The notes under the pieces are model-generated. The model was given only the letters and a program-made list of their open reading frames with translations, had not been told where the DNA came from and made no database searches. Made by a program: the position numbers and the translations under genes. Source: Paracoccaceae bacterium (lineage in GTDB: Bacteria > Pseudomonadota > Alphaproteobacteria > Rhodobacterales > Rhodobacteraceae). Taken from it: a stretch of 64,000 nt of DNA. Below are positions 49,125-56,198 of the stretch, one piece after another (within the stretch, counting starts at the first letter, position 1; each line of letters starts with the position of its first letter). The DNA is taken from positions 1 to 64,000 of the forward strand of contig JASBUI010000039.1 in NCBI GenBank assembly GCA_030148005.1. The letters are read 5' to 3'.

Positions 49125-50030
49125 TCAGTTTGTCACAAAGTACGCATCAGCAAAGCCCGCGCCTCTCACATTCTTGAGAAGGCTTGCCCGTTCGCCGGTG
49201 GATGTAGCCGGACCAACAAGGACCCGCCAAAAGGTTTTGCCTTTGCTTTCGCCCTTTTTCACAAGCGGAATGATCCCCGACTTCCTAAGGTTTGCGGCCG
49301 TCCGGGTGGCGTTGGATTCGATGTTGTAGATACCGATCTGGATAAAGGGTTTGGTCAGCGCGGATGTGGCCGTTGCTGCGGCTGGCGCAGGTTTGGGCGC
49401 GGGGTTCGGCGCTGCGGCTGTTGTGGGCTTGGGTTTGGGGGGCGTTGCAACTGCGTCAGGCGCGGCCGGTTTCGCCTCTGCCTCGACCTTGTCAAGCGCG
49501 GCGGCTGCCGATGCGATCGGGTCAAGCTTTTTGGTCTTGATCTCTTCGGGCTTTGCCAGCGGCTTTGTCTCTTCCTGCACGGCCTGGTCGGGCGCCTCTT
49601 CGCGCCTGAGGGCGGTCACGTTCAGCTTGCCCGGCTGGCCGGCAAGCATTTCCAGCGCAACCGCGGCGTCTGATGAGATCTGAAACCGGGGGCCGGGCGT
49701 GGGGTTCTCGCGCCGGAACAAAGCGCCGATAACGAATTTGCCGTTCGCCTCATTGCGGATGATTACGCGCTCGGGCTCTTTCACGTCGGGATGGGCAACC
49801 CAGACACCGCCCAGCGATGGGCGGCCATCCCAAAGGCCACTATCGGTTGCCTGAAAAGCCTCGGGGGCTTCGACATCACGTTCGACCAGTTTGACGTTTG
49901 CAGCAGCCTCTGCCGCAGGGGCGTCGCCGGATTTTTTCAGGAAGGGGAAGGGCGCGCCTTCGGTGCAGCCCGACAGAGCCAAGGCCCCACCAAGCACAAG
50001 GGCCACTCGCCAACGGGATTGTAAGGTCAT
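49125..50030 (-). CDS. SPOR-domain lipoprotein
   Basis: A 301-residue probable outer-membrane lipoprotein with lipobox LALSGC (Cys at about residue 22). The N-terminal domain (about 40-140) is followed by a Pro/Ala/Lys linker (about 145-225) and a C-terminal SPOR domain (about 225-300, FIQIGIYNIESNATRTAANLRK..FWRVLVGPA). SPOR domains bind denuded glycan at division sites. The gene lies 43 bp upstream of the carboxypeptidase on the same strand, a division/wall context. RlpA-type barrel residues are not visible. Confidence 0.87.
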   Translation of the reverse strand: MTLQSRWRVALVLGGALALSGCTEGAPFPFLKKSGDAPAAEAAANVKLVERDVEAPEAFQATDSGLWDGRPSLGGVWVAHPDVKEPERVIIRNEANGKFVIGALFRRENPTPGPRFQISSDAAVALEMLAGQPGKLNVTALRREEAPDQAVQEETKPLAKPEEIKTKKLDPIASAAAALDKVEAEAKPAAPDAVATPPKPKPTTAAAPNPAPKPAPAAATATSALTKPFIQIGIYNIESNATRTAANLRKSGIIPLVKKGESKGKTFWRVLVGPATSTGERASLLKNVRGAGFADAYFVTN

Positions 50031-50239
50031 CGTCTGCCCCTTTTCGCCGCGCGGACCTTTTCAAGGCCGCGACTTGTTGCCTTTTGCAGGCCTATTGAAC
50101 CGCTCTGCCGTCTTCCAGCGCGGCCACTTTAGCGCTGATATCCGCCCATTGAAAGGCTGCATGACCGGGTCGGCGAATTTCGGCTTTAACTAAACTGCTT
50201 TCAGAATCGGATTTTTGCCGTTAGGCGTCTCGGCGGCCC

Positions 50240-50329
50240 GGAGAAGTGGCAGAGTGGTCGAATGCACCGGTCTTGAAAACCGGCGTGCGTGAAAGCGTAC
50301 CGTGGGTTCGAATCCCACCTTCTCCGCCA
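50240..50329 (+). tRNA. tRNA-Ser (anticodon TGA), integration site
   Basis: A 90-nt class II tRNA with encoded CCA. Acceptor stem GGAGAAG (50240-50246) pairs with CTTCTCC (50319-50325). Anticodon stem CCGGT/ACCGG encloses CTTGAAA, with anticodon TGA at 50274-50276. A long variable arm follows. The gene is intact. Its last 14 bases recur at 53765-53778, so it was the attachment site of the neighbouring integrative element. Confidence 0.97.
50316..50329 (+). repeat. attL, 14-bp core inside tRNA-Ser 3' end
   Basis: CACCTTCTCCGCCA at the end of the tRNA, identical to 53765-53778. Flanking bases on either side differ, so the repeat is exactly 14 bp. Confidence 0.88.
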
Positions 50330-50595
50330 CGGGCATCAATTAACTAGCCTATTTTATTGAATAAATCTATTTTAAGTGGGTACCCGTCCCCCATTTTGTC
50401 CGCCAAATGCAATGTGCATCAGTCAGAATAGTTGTGCGTGTTAAGCCTTGGTTGCCGGGTCCCACATCACATCACGACGTTGGCTTTGCCTTCTCGCGAT
50501 TGCCGCCGGATCCAGCAACCTTGGGTGATCGACTAGCCTAAGCGTTGCAGGGAGAAGCCCTTAGCCCATGGCTAGATATATATATGTCCGGTTTT
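50330..50595. other. Left-end non-coding region of the element
   Basis: 266 bp without a credible gene. It contains one copy of the CGTCCCCCATT motif (50385-50395), shared with two copies near the integrase start, an AT-rich stretch just after the tRNA and a TATATATATAT run near 50575-50585. The region probably contains integrase-binding DNA and any terminator for the leftward gene run. Confidence 0.6.
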
Positions 50596-50720
50596 TCAGG
50601 ACGCGGAAAACTGCTCCGTGACTGTAACCGTCCCGTTTTTCAGGACGCCTTGGCGGATTTTTGGCGAATTCCGCTTAGGCTGTCCCGTTTTTGGGGGCGT
50701 ACTGTCCTGTTTTTTGGGTG
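50586..50720. repeat. Four short direct repeats, two nearly identical 19-mers
   Basis: GTCCGGTTTTTCAGGACGC (50586-50604) and GTCCCGTTTTTCAGGACGC (50630-50648) differ at one base. Partial copies GTCCCGTTTTTGGGGGCG (50682-50699) and GTCCTGTTTTTTGGGTG (50704-50720) follow. They overlap the end of the winged-helix gene and encode part of its Lys/Pro-rich tail. They could be iterons or merely repeat-driven coding sequence. Confidence 0.6.
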
Positions 50721-51114
50721 GGGGTTTTAGATTGTCCTTCCAATTCACGAACGACTTGGTTGCCGGTTTGCCGTCGCTTGTCGGGAGTTCTTCCAGCGCC
50801 CACAAACTGGCTTGGCCTATGCCCGACGGTCCAAGGTGTGGCCCTCGCGTCTGACGTATTAGGCCGCGTCTCTGAAGTTCCTTAAACCAATTGCCGACCG
50901 TGTTGCGGTTCACGTTCAAAGACTTTGCAGCCTCCCGGTGGCTAAGAAATATCTGGCCGTTGTTGCTTCCCGTATATCGTCGCTTAATCTCGATATAGAG
51001 CGCTCTAGGTTCGGGTTTCATGCTGGCCCATGCCTCTGTCGCTTGCACCCATTCGGGAAGCTGGACATGACGTCCAGCCCCCCTTTTTTGGCGTTTGTAT
51101 TGCTTTGATCCCAT
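50596..51114 (-). CDS. Winged-helix protein with basic tail, possible replication initiator
   Basis: A 172-residue protein. Residues about 25-105 form a winged helix-turn-helix (PRALYIEIKRRYTG..LSHREAAKSLNVNRNTVGNWFKELQRRGLI), and the C-terminal 60 residues are Lys/Pro/Gln-rich and probably disordered. ATG 51114 is taken as the start because it follows the preceding small gene's stop by 5 bp. A longer frame to 51147 overlaps that gene. The fold resembles phage and plasmid replication-initiator DNA-binding domains, but no match is certain. The repeats at 50586-50720 lie at its 3' end. Confidence 0.68.
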   Translation of the reverse strand: MGSKQYKRQKRGAGRHVQLPEWVQATEAWASMKPEPRALYIEIKRRYTGSNNGQIFLSHREAAKSLNVNRNTVGNWFKELQRRGLIRQTRGPHLGPSGIGQASLWALEELPTSDGKPATKSFVNWKDNLKPPPKKQDSTPPKTGQPKRNSPKIRQGVLKNGTVTVTEQFSAS

Positions 51115-51119
51115 TGGCT

Positions 51120-51281
51120 TTACCTTTGCGCCATGGCGGAAAGCCATTGTCGTATAGCGTTAAGGTGTTCAGGGCATCCTCCGAGCGTGATCCAGGCTGC
51201 GTCTGTGGCCGTTCCAAAGCCCTTGTGCGCCAGCGAACGCCACCGGTGCCTGATCGGGTCCTTTCTTGGGTGATCAATCAT
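51120..51281 (-). CDS. Small protein of 53 residues
   Basis: Reads MIDHPRKDPIRHRWRSLAHK and continues to WLSAMAQR. The ATG at 51281 has GAGGGAGG about 7 nt upstream, a strong ribosome-binding site. It overlaps the upstream 33-residue ORF in an ATGA junction and is followed 5 bp later by the winged-helix gene's ATG. The unbroken chain of overlaps argues that it is real. It is basic with two Trp. I recognise no family. A different frame of the same DNA (51005-51277) is open but lacks this context. Confidence 0.62.
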   Translation of the reverse strand: MIDHPRKDPIRHRWRSLAHKGFGTATDAAWITLGGCPEHLNAIRQWLSAMAQR

Positions 51282-51379
51282 TTGCAGCCTCCCTCGAACG
51301 CCAGTCGGGCATAGAGTTTTGCCTGAGCTTCAGTTAGGCCATAGAGGCGGCGTAGCCGTGCAACGCGAAGGCGGTTCAT
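51278..51379 (-). CDS. Small protein of 33 residues
   Basis: Reads MNRLRVARLRRLYGLTEAQA and ends LAFEGGCK. ATG 51379 overlaps the stop of the winged-helix gene upstream (ATGA), and its own TGA overlaps the ATG of the 53-residue gene. It is Arg/Leu-rich, helical and probably DNA- or protein-binding. Similar short Arg/Leu ORFs occur beside AlpA-like genes in other alphaproteobacterial elements, to my recollection; this should be checked by search. Confidence 0.5.
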   Translation of the reverse strand: MNRLRVARLRRLYGLTEAQAKLYARLAFEGGCK

Positions 51380-51771
51380 GCGCCACCTACCTTTCTGGCG
51401 ACGCAGTTTAGGCGGTAGCGCGCATGATGACCGGGAAACTCTCCGCTGTGTGTCTCCGTTATCGTTTCAACGTCCACGCCAAGTTGCCGCAAGTTGAAGA
51501 TATAAGCCGACCAGCGCGGCGCGGGCGTGTCAATCGGAGTGCAGCCTTGTTCGCCCGCTTCGATCAACCTTTCCAATGCCCATCTATCACGGCCCAAAAG
51601 GTGAATGTTGAAAGTCTTGTCGCCTGCCTTTTCTATTGTAAAAATACGCTCAATTTCTTGGCGTCTTGTCCGACGGTTTGATGCCTTTAGAGAACCCGTT
51701 GCACATGCAAACGGGACGCTCTGCGCTGGGCTGGAATTGATCCCGGCCCGCGCTGCTTTGTTTTCCATCAA
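51376..51771 (-). CDS. Winged-helix domain protein
   Basis: A 131-residue protein. The region RDRWALERLIEAGEQGCTPIDTPAPRWSAYIFNLRQLGVDVETI looks like the short winged-helix fold of the HTH_39 type (recognition helix RWSAYIFNLRQLG), followed by HARYRLNCVARKVGG. The N-terminal 60 residues are basic and low in structure. Start ATG 51771 lies 3 bp after the alpA stop. It is probably a DNA-binding accessory of the element. Confidence 0.65.
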   Translation of the reverse strand: MMENKAARAGINSSPAQSVPFACATGSLKASNRRTRRQEIERIFTIEKAGDKTFNIHLLGRDRWALERLIEAGEQGCTPIDTPAPRWSAYIFNLRQLGVDVETITETHSGEFPGHHARYRLNCVARKVGGA

Positions 51772-51774
51772 TCG

Positions 51775-51969
51775 TTAAGTGATGTCAGAAGTCTGGCGCG
51801 TACTGAACCAGATGTCCAAATCGGATTCATGCCAACCGACGGCCCGTTTTCCCAATCGGACTGGCCGTGGAAAGGTTCCCTCTTTAAGCATGGAATAGAT
51901 CGTACTGCGCGATAGCCCTGTCAGCCTTTCGACATCCGGGCGTCTCAATATTTTATTATGAGCTTTCAT
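51775..51969 (-). CDS. AlpA-family regulator / excisionase-like protein
   Basis: A 64-residue MerR-like helix-turn-helix protein with the AlpA pattern ILRRPDVERLTGLSRSTIYSMLKEG, TFPRPVRLGKRAVGWHESDLDIW. AlpA proteins activate the excision integrase of P4-like prophage islands or act as a recombination directionality factor. ATG 51969 has AAGGAG 7 nt upstream. That Shine-Dalgarno is part of an inverted repeat with 52045-52055, which could mask it in the RNA. Confidence 0.85.
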   Translation of the reverse strand: MKAHNKILRRPDVERLTGLSRSTIYSMLKEGTFPRPVRLGKRAVGWHESDLDIWFSTRQTSDIT

Positions 51970-52111
51970 TTTAGCTCCTTATCTAAGTTGCCACCGCATT
52001 AACGGTGCAGGAAATCCTATTGCCAAACGGCACCAAGGATGCGAATAAGGAGCTACGGGACACTTATCCGTAACTCCTACTCTGTGGTGTCGTTGCCGCG
52101 ACGCCGCAGAG
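51970..52111 (-). promoter_or_regulatory. alpA leader with SD-masking repeat and hairpin
   Basis: On the minus strand TAGCTCCTTAT (52055-52045) is exactly complementary to ATAAGGAGCTA (51982-51972), which includes the alpA ribosome-binding site. A transcript starting upstream of 52055 could close its own RBS. Further upstream, CTCTGTGGTGTCG and CGACGCCGCAGAG (52080-52111) form a 13-bp imperfect hairpin with two G-T positions. TTGGCA near 52020 may be a -35 element. Confidence 0.45.
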
Positions 52112-52405
52112 TAACTCGTTCGCAAAGGTGCTTTGCGGAACCAGTGACGCTATATTAGAATCAGTGGCGTACAATGGTCCACGAAAATTTTGCTCTGTCC
52201 CTAGTGATTTTCAGCAGAGTGAGCGAAGCGCATCCGCAAGTACTTGGGGTCGCTCAAGAAAAAGCTTGTTTGTGAATGTGTTAGACGGTGATGCTTTTGA
52301 TTCTTCCCCGGCGACAAACGCACCAATGTCGCCATTGTGTTCTCTTTGCCAAGATTCGGGCCGTTCTGCCGAAAATTCGTTGACCGGGCGCGCTGCGTTT
52401 GATCT
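51970..52405. other. Intergenic region between alpA and integrase (436 bp)
   Basis: No convincing gene. Besides the leader features it holds short open frames on both strands (for example a 44-residue one on the minus strand starting near 52335) with no good ribosome-binding site. The integrase terminator and the alpA promoter should lie here. I see no strong T-run terminator. Confidence 0.5.
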
Positions 52406-53644
52406 CTAATCAGCAATCCGAACAACTGAGGCGCTGTCATTCCGAAGGAAGCAGGCCCAGCGCTCCATCATTTTAAGACGCTTTTCAAACAGATCAGAGC
52501 GTGCATAGGCCGCTTCAACCTTGTCGGCGTTGACGTGGGCCAACGCGGCTTCTGCCACCTCGCGGGGATAGTTTGTGCGCTCTTGCGCCCATGTACGGAA
52601 TGATGTGCGAAAGCCGTGAACGTGAATGTCATAGTTCATTGCCTTGACGAGCTTGGTTAGGGTCATGTCAGACAAAGGTTTGCCGCGCTTGGTGCCGGGA
52701 AATATCAGGCCGCTATCATCTCCCAAGCGCAGGCATTCCGCTTTGGCATCCCGTATCACTTCCATAGCGCGTGCAGAAAGGGGAACGCGGTGCAATCGTT
52801 TAGCCTTCATCCGTTCGGCCGGAATTACCCATTCGGCGGCGTCTAGATCGACCTCATCCCAACGGGCAAGCCGCACTTCACCGGAGCGGCAGGCGGTCAA
52901 TATTACCAGTTCCAATGCCCGTTTGGTTAGAACGTTTGAGTCAGTGCCTTGAAGCGCACTTAGAAAGCCGGGAAGATCAGCGTAAGGCAAAGCCTTGCGC
53001 GGTTGCTTGGCCTTATCCTGCCGGGGCAGGGCCGATGCAATGGCTTGTGCTGGATTGTCCTGACGCCAACCTTGAGCAACGGCCCAATTCATCACGGTTC
53101 CGATGCGCTGGCGCACTCTGCGCGCGGTTTCTGGTTTGCTAAGCCATATCGGGGTGAGCGCGCCTAAAACGTCCGCTGTTGTCACGTCAGAGACGCGCAC
53201 ACGGCCCATGATCGGAAATACGTAAGTTTCAAGCGTTGAGATGAATTGCGCTGCATGTTTGGCATTGCGCCAAGTGGGGCGATGGAGTTCGTGAACCTTG
53301 CGCGCCGCCTCCTCAAACGTCAGGACCGCTCGTGCATGTTGACGGGCTTGCAGGGGGTCACCCCCTGATCGCGCCAGCTTGCGGTTCTGTAGGGCAATTT
53401 CGCGCGCCTCTCGCAATGAAACCAAGGAAGCGGGGCCAAGACCAATCTCGCGCCTTTTCCCCCGGATGTTGATCCGCTGGACCCAGCGTCTTGCGCCCGT
53501 CTTGTCCACTTTGAGAATCAGACCTTGCCCGTCAAAATACTTGCCGGGGTCTTTGACGGTTCTAACGAATGCGCTGGATAGGGCTTTGTCGGGGTGCTTT
53601 CCAGACTTGCGCTGAATGTCTCGCGTGTTTTCTTCGTCCGCCAT
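52406..53644 (-). CDS. int: P4-type tyrosine integrase
   Basis: A 412-residue phage P4-family integrase. An N-terminal DUF4102-like arm-binding domain (GKYFDGQGLILKVDKTGARRWVQR, about 25-90) precedes a SAM-like core domain (about 105-200) and the catalytic domain. Catalytic residues: Arg in LTACRSGEVRL, His and Arg in DIHVHGFRTSFRTWA, His in ALAHVNADKVE and the nucleophile Tyr in EAAYARSD. ATG 53644 follows GGGGGA; ATG 53656 is 12 bp upstream. The gene faces the tRNA and lies 120 bp from attR, the usual arrangement in tRNA-integrated elements. Confidence 0.93.
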   Translation of the reverse strand: MADEENTRDIQRKSGKHPDKALSSAFVRTVKDPGKYFDGQGLILKVDKTGARRWVQRINIRGKRREIGLGPASLVSLREAREIALQNRKLARSGGDPLQARQHARAVLTFEEAARKVHELHRPTWRNAKHAAQFISTLETYVFPIMGRVRVSDVTTADVLGALTPIWLSKPETARRVRQRIGTVMNWAVAQGWRQDNPAQAIASALPRQDKAKQPRKALPYADLPGFLSALQGTDSNVLTKRALELVILTACRSGEVRLARWDEVDLDAAEWVIPAERMKAKRLHRVPLSARAMEVIRDAKAECLRLGDDSGLIFPGTKRGKPLSDMTLTKLVKAMNYDIHVHGFRTSFRTWAQERTNYPREVAEAALAHVNADKVEAAYARSDLFEKRLKMMERWACFLRNDSASVVRIAD

Positions 53645-53646
53645 TG

Positions 53647-53679
53647 CGTCCCCCATTCTATCTAGGAATATGGGGGACG
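53647..53679. repeat. Inverted pair of CGTCCCCCAT motifs at the integrase start
   Basis: CGTCCCCCATT (53647-53657) and, on the opposite strand, CGTCCCCCAT (53679-53670) straddle the integrase start. A third copy, CGTCCCCCATT, lies at 50385-50395 near attL. A 10-base motif near both ends and absent from the coding DNA in between is a candidate integrase arm-binding site, with autoregulation possible. Confidence 0.55.
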
Positions 53680-53764
53680 GCGCTGGCCGTTACAAGACGA
53701 TAGTCACATAAAACCCTATGATAATTAAAGGTTTTTGGAACTGTGAGGAACTTAGATTGGCGGA

Positions 53765-53778
53765 CACCTTCTCCGCCA
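53765..53778 (+). repeat. attR, 14-bp repeat of tRNA-Ser 3' end
   Basis: CACCTTCTCCGCCA, identical to 50316-50329, with no other tRNA-like sequence around it. It marks the right end of the element. Confidence 0.88.
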
Positions 53779-54101
53779 ATGATCATTGATTCTATTGCGT
53801 CAATTCGCGTTCGTTGCGGTTCGCCCCAAAAAAACCTCCACAAAAAAAAGAGCGCTTGAGGCTGTAAGCGCGATCCGTTCGATCGCACGAAATAGTGTTC
53901 ACGTTTCTAAGGCCAATTGGCCGCAGACGCACTTGCGGACGGTCAGGACCGTGCCTCGGTTCTTCCCATTGCTGTCACCAAGGGCCGAAAAACTGGGTTT
54001 GGGTTACATTGATCTGTCATCGCAATGTTTGGGGTCGCCCGCCTTTCGAAACTGTGGGAGCGGTTTCACAGCGAATGGCTTAGAGCATCCGTGGGCTTAC
54101 A
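53779..54101. other. Intergenic region right of attR (323 bp)
   Basis: No supported gene. It contains two A-runs near 53826-53851 and a short palindrome ACGGTCAGGACCGT (53939-53952). Open frames here lack ribosome-binding sites and run into the antisense of the Sel1-repeat gene. Confidence 0.5.
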
Positions 54102-54802
54102 TCAGTCGCAATCTTGATAATTGGAGCCCATGCACACTCTGGCCCGTTGTTGGGCTGTGGATATGTCAGCAGGCAACATTAGTCCCGCGAGCTTGTCTCG
54201 TCTTGAACCAGCGTCCTTGGCGCCATTTGCCGAGGAAATATTGAACCACATATGGGCTGTAACGAAATCCTGAGGCACGCCTTTGCCTAAGTAGTACACA
54301 GCCCCAAGGTTGGCCTGCGCCTGAGCATCGCCCTGCTCAGCAGCCATCCGAAACCATTTCACCGCCTCGGTATAGTCCTGTGGCACGCCTTGACCTGAGC
54401 CGTACATAAATCCAAGGTTGGACTGGGCATTTGCATCGCCCTGCTCAGCAGCCAGCCGATACCATTTCACCGCCTCGGTATAGTCCTGTGGTACGCCTTG
54501 GCCTGAGTCATACATATATCCGAGGTTGACCTGCGCCTGTGCATCGCCCTGCTTGGCAGCAAGCCGATACCATTTCACCGCCTCGGTATAGTTCTGTGGC
54601 ACGCCTTGACCTGCGTCGTACGCAACCCCGAGGTTGAACTGCGCATCTGCATCGCCCTGCTCGGCAAGTGGCCTCCATTCACGAAGCGCCGCAGCAAAGT
54701 CACCCATTTGATAAGCGGCCACGCCCTTTTTATGTCCTGTGCCACAGCCATTGTCGGGGCGAGAAACAACACAATAACTGCGCTGCGAATTAGATCTTTC
54801 AT
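54102..54802 (-). pseudogene. Exported Sel1-repeat protein, frameshifted after the signal peptide
   Basis: The ATG at 54802 has GGAG 6 nt upstream and encodes a clear signal peptide MKDLIRSAVIVLFLAPTMAV ending AQD. After the A5 run at 54727-54731 this frame degenerates, and the downstream frame encodes KKGVAAYQMGDFAAALREW followed by four 36-residue Sel1-like repeats (pattern AQxNLGxxYxxGQGVPQDYTEAVKWYRLAAEQGDA) and a Cys-containing tail. One extra A would join both parts into a normal secreted Sel1 protein. It is a real mutation, a slippage switch, or a base-calling error. Sel1 proteins bind partner proteins and often control envelope processes. Confidence 0.8.
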
Positions 54803-55253
54803 CAAATGCTCCGTGTCCATTAAATACCAGCAAGCATCGCCGCCATGACCCGAGCGAATAGGGTGCGTTAAAAACAATTCGGTATCAACCAATTGCTGGA
54901 AGATCGTTGGCACTCAGTGATGAATTGAGTTCCCTCCAATTTTCGTCACCTTCAATAAATTCAGAATAACTCGCCGGGTACGCAGGGCTCTCTCTTGCCT
55001 GGGCCATGTATAGGGCAGACCTGTCTGCCTCCTATGGCCGGAAGGCCGCATTGGGCCGGACAGCACTAAAACTTGTGTCTGTGGGCCTCGCCATCTCTGG
55101 CTGGGACTGGTCTTTCCCTTCCTCGTCCCGCAACGTGGGCGTCAGGATGTCCCACCATTTTTACGCCGCTTGCGTTACAAGGGCCCAGAAGCGGTTCGGA
55201 TCGCTGAAAGGCACAGCCGTGCCAAATCCCCGGAAGACTTACAGGAAACCTGC
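54803..55253. other. Intergenic region (451 bp) with a 16-bp palindrome
   Basis: No supported gene. GGCAGAC and GTCTGCC (55014-55020, 55023-55029) form a perfect palindrome with a 2-bp centre, followed by GGCCGGAAGGCC-type sequence. Open frames have no signal. It contains the promoter of the metallophosphoesterase. Confidence 0.5.
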
Positions 55254-56198
55254 ATGAACCCAATAGACATCATTCCCGATATCCACGGCCAGTCGGCCAA
55301 GCTTGACGCGGCCCTCGCCGGGTTGGGGTGGCGCAAGAGTGCGCTGATGTGGACCCATCCCGATCCGGATCGAACAATCGTCTTTCTTGGTGATTTCATC
55401 GACCGGGGACCGGACAATCGGGCCGTTCTCAGGACTGTTCGCGAACTTGTGGATGCAGGCAAGGCCAAGGCGATCATGGGCAACCATGAACTTAATGCGC
55501 TGCACTTTCACACGGTTCATCCAGATGACGGCAAGCCGCTTCGCGCGCATTCGCCCAAGAACATCCGCCAGCACAAGACTTTCCTTGATCAGTTTCCGCC
55601 CGGTGACGCTCAAACCCGCGACGCTGTGAACTGGATGCAGGGTCTTCCGCTGTTTCTGGAAGAGGACGGGTTTCGCGCAGTTCATGCATGTTGGATTGAC
55701 GCTTCGCTGGATCGTTTCAAGGCCCTGACGGGCAATGGTGTTTTGACCCAAGAGCAGCTGATCCTTACAGCAGATCGCAACGAGGCCGAAGAGTTGTTCA
55801 TTCTGGCCGAGCAAATCACCAAGGGGCCAGAGCATCAGTTGCCGGCGGGGAGCTCTTTTACGGACAAGGACGGCACGGTTCGGGATCATGTCCGCTTGCA
55901 GTGGTGGAACGCTGCGGCGCGCACATGGCGCGATATCGCGGTTTCGGTTCCATCGCTTGATGATCTGCCCAGTGAGAGCCTGCCGGACACGCTTGCGGCG
56001 CAGACCTATCCGGTTTCAGCCGCGCCGGTGTTTTTCGGGCACTATTGGCTCAGCGGCGATCCGGTCCTGCAAGCGCGGAACGCGATCTGTCTGGACTACT
56101 CTGCGGGCAGGGAGGGGCCGCTGGTCTCTTACGGGCTTACCGACCCGGCCTTGCCACTTTCAACCGCCAACATCCGCGTACACCCCGCGATCAGCTAA
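55254..56198 (+). CDS. Metallophosphoesterase, serine/threonine phosphatase-like
   Basis: A 314-residue calcineurin-type phosphoesterase. Motifs: PDIHGQSAKLDAALAGLGW (DxH), VFLGDFIDRGPDN (GDxxDRG), IMGNHELNALHF (GNHE), a later His in AVHACW, and FGHYWLSG (GH near the C-terminus). The ATG at 55254 follows AGGAAA. An open frame extends to 55170 without support. It resembles PrpA/PrpE or ApaH-type phosphatases; the substrate is uncertain. Neighbours give no clue. Confidence 0.88.
   Translation: MNPIDIIPDIHGQSAKLDAALAGLGWRKSALMWTHPDPDRTIVFLGDFIDRGPDNRAVLRTVRELVDAGKAKAIMGNHELNALHFHTVHPDDGKPLRAHSPKNIRQHKTFLDQFPPGDAQTRDAVNWMQGLPLFLEEDGFRAVHACWIDASLDRFKALTGNGVLTQEQLILTADRNEAEELFILAEQITKGPEHQLPAGSSFTDKDGTVRDHVRLQWWNAAARTWRDIAVSVPSLDDLPSESLPDTLAAQTYPVSAAPVFFGHYWLSGDPVLQARNAICLDYSAGREGPLVSYGLTDPALPLSTANIRVHPAIS

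Larger units (their letters stand above)
50316..53778. mobile_element. Small integrative element at tRNA-Ser, about 3.45 kb
   Basis: A 14-bp direct repeat (CACCTTCTCCGCCA) bounds the region: one copy is the tRNA-Ser 3' end and the other sits beyond the integrase gene. Contents, all on the minus strand: a tyrosine integrase next to the right end, an AlpA-like regulator, a winged-helix protein, two ORFs of 33 and 53 residues, and a winged-helix protein with a basic tail. Candidate integrase-arm repeats lie near both ends. No relaxase, primase, capsid, resistance or toxin gene is visible. This suggests a satellite-like or decayed element that borrows mobility from elsewhere. Composition inside looks less GC-rich than the core. 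Confidence 0.88.

Noticed and set aside
51005-51277. 90-codon frame in the integrative element
   Set aside because: The same DNA in another frame carries the 53-residue ORF with a strong ribosome-binding site and overlaps on both sides; this frame has neither.
52128-52409. Plus-strand 93-codon frame between alpA and integrase
   Set aside because: No ribosome-binding site, no motif, and it ends inside the integrase stop region; treated as non-coding.
53761-53778. Second tRNA-Ser at the right end of the element
   Set aside because: Only the last 14 bases of the tRNA are present; no other arm exists, so it is an att copy.
50316-53778. Defence system or toxin-antitoxin pair in the integrative element
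   Set aside because: No nuclease, toxin, antitoxin or restriction motif was seen in any of its proteins; the small ORFs are basic DNA-binding-like sequences without such motifs.
53786-54244. Plus-strand 152-codon frame right of attR
   Set aside because: No good start site, and its second half is antisense to the Sel1-repeat gene.
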